DNA from: Thinopyrum elongatum
Taxonomy: Eukaryota; Streptophyta; Magnoliopsida; Poales; Poaceae
Assembly (NCBI GenBank): GCA_011799875.1
Contig: CM022299.1
Location: 216,069,018-216,133,017, forward strand
DNA: 64,000 bases
Reading direction: 5' to 3'
Made by a program: the position numbers and the translations under genes
The notes under the pieces: generated by a model
The model's input: only the letters and a program-made list of their open reading frames with translations
Databases searched by the model: none
Told to the model about the DNA's origin: nothing
Shown here: positions 56,644 through 64,000 of the stretch, piece by piece
How the letters are laid out: every line of letters begins with the position of its first letter
Position numbering within the stretch: the first letter of the stretch is position 1

Positions 56644-57500
56644 GATTTGAAGGCTTACCTTTCCTTTGCTCCAACCTTGGTCGCACCCAAGCCAGAAGAG
56701 CCGTTGCTGCTATATCTGGCGGCAACAAATCAAGTGGTTAGTGCAGCCTTGGTAGCACAAAGGAAAGTGGACAACGGAGAAGCTACTGCGGCAGAATCAG
56801 CCGGTGTTGGGCCAGCTTTATCCCCAGCAAAGTCTATCGGCGGCAATGGAGGGGGGCCACAAATCAGCGCTGATGAGCAGGAGGGGTGGGCAATGAAGAA
56901 AATGGTGCAGCGGCCAGTTTACTTTGTTAGCTCCCTCTTGCAAGGAGCGAGATCAAGGTACACCGGTGTCCAAAAATTAATCTTCGGCCTCCTCATGGCC
57001 TCGAGGAAGCTGCGCCATTACTTTCAAGCCCACGAGATCACCGTTGTGACTCGCCTCCCACCGCAGCGGATCTTGAGGAACCCCGAAGCCACCGGCAGGA
57101 TAGTAGAATGGGCTTTGGAGGTATCAAGTTTTGCCCTAAAATTTGAGAGCACGGTAACTATCCAAAGCCGAGCACTGGTAGAATTCATAGCAGAATGGAC
57201 GCCGACGCCTAATGAAGAGACCGTGGAAACTGCCCTCCCCAGCAAGGAGGCCCCTAAGGAATGGATCATGTACTTTGATGGTGCTTTCTCGCTCCAAGGT
57301 GCTGGCACAGGAGTATTACTCGTTGTGCCCACCCGAGAACACCTCAAGTACGTCGTCCAAATGCATTTCCCCAGGGAATAAGCCACCAACAACACGGCAG
57401 AATATGAAGGGCTCCTTGCCGGGCTTCAAATTGCTGTCGAATTGGGGATCAAGAAATTAATAATACGCGCAACTCCCAGCTTGTTGTGAAGTAGGTGAAC
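56644..57500 (+). pseudogene. RT connection and RNase H (Gypsy B)
   Basis: LSFAPTLVAPKPEEPLLLYL, a family-specific linker (56780-56900), VYFVSSLLQGARSRYTGVQK and RNase H from MYFDGAFSLQGAG (57270) to AEYEGLLAGLQ (57400). TAA at 57379-57381 interrupts. A small deletion near 57470 removes the next catalytic Asp region (RGDSQLVV expected; RATPSLL seen). A TAG follows. Confidence 0.82.
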
Positions 57501-58981
57501 AAAGATTATCAGAGCCCGCTGATGGAAGCCTACGTGGAAGAGGTGAGGAAGCTAGAGGAACACTTCGACGGGCTGCAAACATAGCACGTACCCCGTGCGG
57601 AAAACAGCATCACTGATCACCTGTTGAAGTGCGCTGCGCAGAAGCTTCCTGTGGAACCAGGCACTTTTGTGCTCCACCTCACCTAACAAACAGTTTCTCC
57701 ATCAGCCTTGGCCAGAAAAAGAAGGAAACTCAACACCGGCGAACATTTTCCGGTAGAGCTCCCTGGAGCCGCTGGAGAAAAGATTGCCGGGGTAAACCCC
57801 ATGCTGACTAGCGAGCCACGCCCTCAAGCAGAATCCCAAGTTCCTGCTGCTAAAGGAAGTGCTCTGACAGCTGAAGAAATGACTTTAGTCCTTGTCGTCG
57901 AACCTCAGGCTCCGACATGGGCACAACACTTAGTCCGATTCTTGCAAACTAGAGAAATTCCTGACAATCCAGAGTAATATGAGAAAGTAGCCCGGTAGTC
58001 GAGTATGTACTAGTTTGTGGACAACATTCTGGACAGAAAGAGGCCGAACGATGTGAAGTTCAAGTGCATCAGTCAAGAGCATGGACTAGAGCTATTGGCA
58101 GAGATACATGGAGGCGCGTCTGGCTCACATCTGGGATCAAGAGCACTTGTCGGGAAAGCTTTCCGGCAAGGATTCTACTAGCTCACCGCCCTCTGAGATG
58201 CAACTGAGCTCATCACCAAGTGTGAAACATGCCAGTTCCATTCCAAGAATATCCATCAACCAACTCAAGCCTTGCAAACCATCCCTTTATTATGGCCCTT
58301 CGCGGTCTGGGGGCTTGACATCTTGGGCCCCTTCCCCCGTGCTACCGGGGGCTTTGAATTCTTGTACGTGGTAATCGACAAATTTACAAAGTGGCCTGAA
58401 CTGGAACCAGTGAGAAAGGTGACGGTGCAATCAGCTATCAAGTTCTTCAAGGGACTGGTGTGTCATTTTGGAGTACCCAATAGAGTAATCACCGACAACT
58501 GCACCTAGTTCACAAGCCGCGCCTTCATGCAGTACATCTGAAGCCTTGGAAGCAAGGTCTCTTTCGCCTAAGTTGCCCATCCAAAGAGCAACGGACAGGC
58601 AAAAAGGATGAACGCAGAAGTGTTGCGAGGGCTGAAAACAAGGACTTTTGATAGATTGCGGAAATGTGGCAAGCGCTGGATCGATGAGTTGCCGGTGGTT
58701 CTTTGGTCAATCAGGACAACACCAAATCGAGCTACTGGTCAGACTCCCTTCTCCATATTATATGGGGCAGAAGCAGTGCTCCCCACGGAACTCATATACG
58801 GGTCGCCTCGGGTACTTGCCTACGATGAAGTAGTAGAAGAAAAGCTACGGCATAACGATGCCATGCTCCTCGAGGAGAACCGTCTCCAGGCAGCTATACG
58901 TGATGCACGATACCAGCAAGCCCTGCACCGCCATCATAGCCACAGGGTTCACGCCCGGAGCCTTGAGGAAGGTGACCTTAT

Positions 58982-59883
58982 TGTCGGCGTTCTGGGAACC
59001 AGGGTACCCAGACTTGCCTGCCTGCGGCCCATCGCGTGGCTCCATCAACGGCCTGTTACGGCCCAACTTCAGCGACAACAACTCAAGACCCTTGCGAGGG
59101 GCCAAGCCTCGCGAGGCGGACGACACCAAAACCTCCATGGGAAGCGGCCCCCTCAGGCTGGCTCCTGAGAAGCAGAGAGTTCTATGCAAGCCTCACCTCG
59201 TGAGGTCCGGATGACGTGAGCCATGACGACCAAGGCCAGGCGGGCGCCAGCGGGCGCAGTGTACTAGTTTCCTCTTTGGTGCTAAAGGGGCAAGCGCAGG
59301 CGCGGAGTCCCGAGGAATCAGCCAAAGGTTTCCATTCCCATGCAACAAGACCAAGACCGCCAGGACGGTAGGACGGAGGTCATCACCGAGCCCACCACGC
59401 CATCACGACCAGAGGCTTTTGCAGGCGAAGACTACTTTTGTTAGGATAGCATGTACTAGTTGTCTCCCTTCGAATTTGGCCGTTGTGGGATCCCTTCCCG
59501 CCTTTCATTTGGGAAGAGGACCAAGGCCACTATAAATAGGACGTAGCCACCACCGTAGAGAGGGATCGGACCCCCGGACGGATCATTTAGATCACCCTCA
59601 CTCCCAACAGCTCATTTGAGCTCAAGAACACCTCTCCTCCTGAGGCTGTTCGCCACTGTACTAGTTCATCCTCAGCCCCTTGAGGCCAATCCACCACAAA
59701 GCAGGAGTAGGGTTTTACACCGCAAGGAGGCCCGAACCTGGGTAAACTGATGTGTCTCTTTTCCTTACAGTTAGTCGAGCTAGGCTGTGAGATTAGCGAG
59801 TAGGCAGACTGGGGAGGACGAGTTCTTCGCACGCACCCCAGATTTCGAACCTCTCAAGGGTTTGCGGAACCCGAAATCCGACA
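58982..59883 (+). repeat. 5' LTR of element F
   Basis: 902 bp, TGTCGGCGTTCTGG...GAAATCCGACA. TATAAATAGG lies near 59532 and the shared LTR block at 59701-59746, about 170 bp after the TATA box. Confidence 0.93.
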
Positions 59884-59905
59884 TTTGGCGCTGCAGGTAG
59901 GGGTG
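59884..59905 (+). other. Primer-binding region of element F
   Basis: TTTGGCGCTGCAGGTAGGGG touches the LTR end. TGG is in the position expected to pair with the CCA end of a tRNA primer. Confidence 0.65.
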
Positions 59906-59955
59906 CGTCGGAGACTCTCTTCCGCCAGCAGATTCGCCACCACCCAGCAGTTCTT

Positions 59956-61179
59956 ATGGCCGACGCTCCGAGGGCTCATGTTGAGCACTGGGTTGTTCGG
60001 CCTGCCCGAGCAGTGCCGTCAGCCCAAGAGGATCTCCACTCCGCGCTCCTCGCAGCGCGCTCGCCGCCCGGTGCTATCAGTCGCGGGCGGCGGGGGTCGC
60101 CATCACACGCCCTCGCGCCATGCCGCAACCGCGCCACCACGCGATCTTCGAGCTACGCCACGGCGACGGCTCCACACTCTCGCCGGGAGCAGGCGAACAT
60201 GCGAGCCATGCTCATCATGGCATGGGAGCTGCTACGGCGCCGGTTGTCGGAAGGCGGCCACGATGCCCTGCTGGAGTGGGTCGCCGAGCTGCTTGACGCC
60301 GCCTGTAGGGGCGCGGCACCTTTCTGCACCCTGCCTACGTCGCAGGCTGTGACAGGGGCGCGCGGGGGCCCCCGCCATGCCAACAGTCCCCTCCCTGGAG
60401 CACCTGAGGGACCTGGCGGCGCCAACCTGGCTCGCAGCGCTAATCGTCCTTTCCCAACCATGCTACCCTCGGGTGAGGCGAGCTCGGGCGGCCCCTCCTG
60501 GGGCCGCGCCGGGGCGCCACCCTGCGGCCATCAGAGCCTGGCATCGAGCCTGGTGGCCAGCAACGCGGGGCACCCAGACGACGACCCTGGCGCGGCAGTC
60601 CCAGACACCTACGTACCCCCCATGATGGATCTACAGTACGCGTCAAGAGAATGCCCCGGCGGGTTCTCCTCATCAGGCTGGGCGTCGGGGGCACATGAAG
60701 CCGAGGCTCTCCGTGAGCCGCCCTGGAACTTCACCGACACCTTCAACGACAACAACCACTGGGTACAGCCGATATCTCAGGAGCACGATTACGCTAACCA
60801 TGGACCGCAGGTGAATCGCGCGGGGGTCTGGTGTGGGGGGCTCGGAGTCGAGAGCGGGCCAAGGACTTCTGGAGGTCGCTTCCCAAGAGATTTCGTCGCC
60901 TTAGCCAAAGGGATCCTGAGGAGCCATTGTGAGGAAAGAACGCGATTCGCGGGAAATCACGAAGATAAGGTACTCACTCGTCTATGGCTATGTACTTCCT
61001 CTGCTTCAGCGGCCGGTAGGCATCACCACTGCAGCTCCGAGGCCCTTTTCTCTTGCAGAGTGCTTCAAGGTTCAGGCGAAGCTGGCCGAGATTCAGGGCG
61101 CAACTCTCAGCAGCTGAGGGGCCCGGCCGGGCTTCTGGGGCGGTGGCCTCAGGGGCACCAGGCCGCACCTGCCCACTAG
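59956..61179 (+). CDS. Gag-like sense ORF, 407 aa, of element F
   Basis: ATG 59956 (MADAPRAHVEHWVVRPARAV), uninterrupted to TAG at 61177-61179. It is Arg/Pro/Ala-rich. A helical stretch MRAMLIMAWELLRRRLSEGG (about residues 82-101) also occurs in both D copies, so at least the first part is a conserved family feature. Around residues 260-300 (WNFTDTFNDNN) it is less biased. There is no gag core or zinc knuckle that I can recognise. The last 206 bases overlap the antisense gene on the other strand and are probably not selected as protein. Confidence 0.55.
   Translation: MADAPRAHVEHWVVRPARAVPSAQEDLHSALLAARSPPGAISRGRRGSPSHALAPCRNRATTRSSSYATATAPHSRREQANMRAMLIMAWELLRRRLSEGGHDALLEWVAELLDAACRGAAPFCTLPTSQAVTGARGGPRHANSPLPGAPEGPGGANLARSANRPFPTMLPSGEASSGGPSWGRAGAPPCGHQSLASSLVASNAGHPDDDPGAAVPDTYVPPMMDLQYASRECPGGFSSSGWASGAHEAEALREPPWNFTDTFNDNNHWVQPISQEHDYANHGPQVNRAGVWCGGLGVESGPRTSGGRFPRDFVALAKGILRSHCEERTRFAGNHEDKVLTRLWLCTSSASAAGRHHHCSSEALFSCRVLQGSGEAGRDSGRNSQQLRGPAGLLGRWPQGHQAAPAH
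60916..60977 (-). other. 62-bp intron of the antisense ORF (element F)
   Basis: On the minus strand GA|GTGAGTACC donor and CTCCTCAG|GATCCC acceptor; the same length and place as in both D copies. Confidence 0.7.
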
Positions 61180-62394
61180 CCACTACCTCAGGACCACTCG
61201 CCCAAGCTGCGGGGGTAGCTGCCTCAGGAGCGTCGGGTCGCACCAGCTCTCCAGTGACCTCCTCAGGAGCGCTCGCCAGAACCTCGGGAGCACCTGGCGA
61301 CACCCGCTCCCCAGCAGTCGCCCCAGCGGTACCCGGTGGCGCTCGCCCCCCTGCATCCACATCCGGGGTGCGCACCGTAGGGTCGACGAGCAAGGGAGCC
61401 ACCAAGATGGGATTCTCGTGGGGCCCTTCAAGGCCCTTCGGGCTCAGTCCCCACTCGTTAAAGGGGGGCATCTGCCTCATGAAGTCCTCCTTGTTCGAGC
61501 ACTGGTACAAGAGGCAGCCCTCCTCCGGAAGCACGGTCGGCGCCGGGTCTCCCGTCAGGAGCTCAAGCATCATGCGCAGCGTCTTGGAAGGAAGCGAAGG
61601 CACCTGGAGCCTCATGCGGTCCTTGTTGCCGGTGAAGGCCCACATTGGGCGAGAATGGCGCTTGAGCGGGGCAATGCGCCACCGAACGAACTCCCTCAAC
61701 ACCATCGGCGCCGTCACCCCGACCTTCTTCAACTTGGTCAGCCTGGACCAAACATGGGCGAGCCGATCGTCGGCGAGCCTCACGTGCCCCCAGCCGGAGC
61801 TGGGCACCGCTGGCGCTCGTGGGAGCAGAAGCAAGGAGTTGCGCACACCGACATCCACGAACACCCACTGCTTCCGGAATCCCCTCACGTCCGGGCGGAG
61901 TGTGAAGTCGATGCCCGACCCAGATGTCGCCGCCATGACCTGGAAGGCCACGCACCCCGAGCACTAGCGGTCATCGACCATCTGGAGCAAGAAGAAATGG
62001 TGGAACAAGGCGACAGACGGGGCAATGCCCACCATGGCTTCGCACAGGAAGGCGAAGACAGCAAGGAGGATGATGGACCGGGGGTCCAGATGCAGCACTT
62101 GGATCTGGTAATGCGAGAGCATGGCATTGAAGAAATTGGAGAAGCGGGGACCAAGCCGGCCGAGAGAGCGTGAAGATGGATGGGGATCTCGGTGGCCTCC
62201 ATGTCAATCAAAGCTCGAGAAGCAGGCCAGACCGTCATCGCCTTCCACTCATTGAAATCAGTGGCAAGGGCTGGCCGGACCTTATCCAACCCCTCCTGAT
62301 TGACCACCGTCGACCGATCAAGAGCAGGCTCCAGGCCCGGCCGGGATTTGGCAGGAGCGCATGCCTTGCTCTTCTTCTTCGACCTCAGGGCCAT
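60916..62394 (-). pseudogene. Antisense ORF, Transposase_28-like (element F)
   Basis: ATG 62394 opens MALRSKKKSKACAPAKSRPG, then NQEGLDKVRPALATDFNEW and MEATEIPIHLHALSAGL. A one-base shift near 62150 changes frame. From about 61951 to 60978 the frame is open again: GSGIDFTLRPDVRGFRKQWV, MVLREFVRWRIAPLKRHSRP, a Pro/Glu/Ala-rich repeat zone, and LKQRKYIAIDE at the exon end. The 62-bp intron (60977-60916, GTGAGT donor, CAG acceptor) is present, but the second exon is lost to a deletion just after it. Confidence 0.7.
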
Positions 62395-62691
62395 GGCGTC
62401 AAGGGAGGATTGGCGCGGCGCTGGATCCAGGAGAAGAGCCGCGAGTTCAAAGAAAGGAGGGGGAGTCGAGGGTGAGCACAGCGGGCAGCAATGGTGAAGC
62501 TGCGCGTGCAACAGGCAGCCGTCAAGTCTGGCAGTTATCGAGGCCACACGGGGAAGTGGAGGCGCCCACGTCCCATCAAGCACCACGTGTTGACCGGGCC
62601 CGTAGGCAGTGGGGGCCCGCGGCGCTCTGCACTTGCCCCTTTGGCTTCGCCTCGAAGCCAAGTGCGAGCGCGCCTTGGGCCCGGGGGCTAC

Positions 62692-63575
62692 TGTCGGCGT
62701 TCTGGGAACCAGGGTACCCAGACTTGCCTGCCTGTGGCCCATCGCGTGGCTCCACCAATGGCCTGGTACGGCCCAGCTTCAGCGACAACAACTCAAGACC
62801 CTCGCGAGGCAGACGACACCAAGACTTCCACGGGGAGCGGCCCCCTCAGGCTGGCTCCTGAGGAGCGGAGAGTTCTATGCAAGCCTCACCTCATGAGGTC
62901 CGGATGACGTGAGCCATGACGACCAACGCCAGGCGGGTGCCAGCGGGCGCAGTGTACCAGTTTCCTCTTTGGTGCTAAAGGGGCAAGCGCAGGCGTGGAG
63001 TCCCGAGGAATCAGCCAAAGGTTTCCATTCCTGTGCAACAAGACCAAGACCGCCAGGACGGTAGGACGGAGGTCATCACTGAGCCCAGCACGGCATCACG
63101 ACCAGAGGCTTTTGCAGGCGAAGACTACATTTGTTAGGATAGCATGTACTAGTTATCTCCCTTCGAATTTGGCCGTTGTGGGATCCCTTCCCGCCTTTCA
63201 TTTGGGAAGAAGACCAAGGCCACTATAAATAGGATGTAGCCATCACCGTAGAGAGGGATCGGACCCCCGGACGGATCATTTAGATCACCCTCACTCCCAC
63301 CAGCTCATTCGAGCTCAAGAACACCTCTCCTCCTGAGGCTGTTCGCCACTGTACTAGTTCATCCTCAGCCCCTCAAGGCCAATCCACCACAAAGCAGGAG
63401 TAGGGTTTGACACCGCAAGGTGGCCTGAACCTGGGTAAACTGTTGTGTCTCTTTTCTTATAGTTCGTCGAGCTAGGCTGTGAGATTAGCGAGTAGGCAGA
63501 CTGGGGAGGACGAGTTCTTCGCACGCACCCCAGAGTTCGAACCTCTCAAGGGTTTGCGGAACCCGAAATCCGACA
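62692..63575 (+). repeat. 3' LTR of element F
   Basis: 884 bp, very similar to the 5' LTR; the main difference is an approximately 17-bp deletion near 62805 (GGCCAAGCCTCGCGAGG present only in the left copy). The shared block is at 63393-63439. Confidence 0.93.
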
Positions 63576-63752
63576 CTTGTCCTTAGGCACGTTCAGTCTG
63601 CCAAGGGTTCAAACAAGTTGACACCAAAGTGGGAAGGCCCTTACCAGGTAGTGCGTGTCACTAGACTTGGCGTAGTCCGTCTAGAGACCGAAGATGGCAT
63701 TCGAATGCAAAACTCAGGGAATATTGAGCATCTTCGTAAGTTCTACCCGTAA

Positions 63753-64000
63753 GGCGCGGTTGTCGGGCCTTGCCCCAGTAGCCTGTTTTGTACAAGCATA
63801 GTCCCCTGCACTTGTAACCCTTTGTACAAAGCCAGGCGAAGACCCTGTGCATAGATAATAAAACGAAGCGCTGGCACAAAACTTGCATCCATGTTTAATT
63901 AAGAATGGCTTTATTGTGGTTGCAATAACCCTAGCATGAGATAATTAATTCTTCACAAAAGATCATATGCAGTTGTTTTCTCCCCTGCACTTCTTTTTGA
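63753..64000 (+). other. Start of the Gypsy B 3' region
   Basis: Follows the integrase stop. No gene is seen. In Tat elements an antisense gene may lie further downstream, outside the window. AATAAAACG at 63859 is a possible polyadenylation signal. Confidence 0.5.

Larger units (their letters stand above)
58982..63575 (+). mobile_element. Element F: non-autonomous Gypsy-type element, same family as D
   Basis: Two LTRs (58982-59883 and 62692-63575) flank a 2.8-kb internal region. The TSD is CTTAT (58977-58981) against CTTGT (63576-63580); integrase coding is in phase across it. LTR ends, primer-site block and the G-rich tract GGGCCCGGGGGCTAC before the right LTR match those of D in reverse orientation. 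It contains a sense gag-like ORF and an antisense ORF and no pol. Confidence 0.92.
57640..63752 (+). pseudogene. Integrase (Gypsy B), split by element F
   Basis: Part 1 is 57640-58981, part 2 is 63576-63752. Zinc-binding region: EIHGGASGSHLGSRALVGKAF and CETCQFHSK (His and Cys pairs kept). Core: LDILGPF (Asp, 58317-58319), NRVITDNC (Asp, 58495-58497) and SNGQAKRMN, where the catalytic Glu is Lys (58602-58604). Several TAG/TGA stops occur. Part 1 ends at the F insertion; part 2 resumes in phase and contains PKWEGPYQVVRVTRLGVVRL and IEHLRKFYP before TAA 63750-63752. Confidence 0.87.
51810..64000 (+). mobile_element. Gypsy B: Tat-type LTR retrotransposon, 3' end outside the window
   Basis: 5' LTR, primer-site block, gag, protease, RT, RNase H and integrase in order on the plus strand, with element F inserted in the integrase. 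It is the same family as Gypsy A. The putative left TSD is ATGCA (51805-51809); the right copy is out of view. Its RT has lost the catalytic motif and its integrase the catalytic Glu, so the copy is dead. After the integrase stop (63750-63752) the 3' region begins. Confidence 0.88.

Noticed and set aside
1..64000. tRNA, rRNA or other structural RNA genes
   Set aside because: No cloverleaf with A and B box spacing or rRNA-like stretch was seen. The TGGCGC words next to LTRs are primer sites, not tRNA genes.

Overview
This window is repeat DNA from a grass nuclear genome, most likely a Triticeae species (wheat, barley or a relative). The signs are stacked Tat-type Gypsy LTR retrotransposons, a very large CACTA transposon, Stowaway MITEs, GT-AG introns and grass-type F-box/FBD gene copies. 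I see no operons and no bacterial features, and I see no intact single-copy host gene. Nearly everything is mobile DNA, much of it broken.

The layout is a set of nested insertions. Most boundaries can be read from target-site duplications (TSDs). Gypsy A (+, 1-3256) runs from gag into RNase H. It is cut there by Gypsy C (-, from 3257), a Tat-like element with a spliced gene on its opposite strand. C is itself split three times. Element D (-, 4635-16250, TSD GGCGC) sits in the first intron of the antisense gene. CACTA element E (17248-47698, about 30.4 kb, TSD GAT) sits in its coding part. Gypsy B (+, from 51810, running off the right edge) sits in the C integrase. D carries a solo LTR (12481-13493, TSD GCCAT). 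B carries element F (+, 58982-63575) in its integrase. D and F are the same non-autonomous family in opposite orientations.

D and F have no pol. Their coding content is a gag-like sense ORF and a long antisense ORF (aORF) resembling the Pfam 'putative gypsy type transposon' domain (Transposase_28). The aORF has a 62-bp intron at the same place in all three copies. D is a concatemer: LTR-internal-LTR-internal-LTR.

E is built from at least two fused CACTA copies with a head-to-tail junction near 28510. No transposase is visible. It holds B3-like gene ends (two copies), alanine-rich hypothetical genes, an F-box/FBD pseudogene and a second FBD fragment, a 3'-5' exonuclease-like pseudogene, several tandem arrays (505, 96, 245, 78 bp and an irregular 290-390 bp array with poly-C runs), a Mutator-like foldback element with a perfect 9-bp TSD, two Stowaway MITEs, a MITE that contains a tiny solo LTR, and a 1.6-kb solo LTR that breaks a gene.

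Family calls rest on recalled protein motifs and on direct comparison of copies inside the window. No database search was possible. Start codons were checked for ATG; several long open frames begin only at GTG or TTG and are treated as pseudogenes or partial exons.
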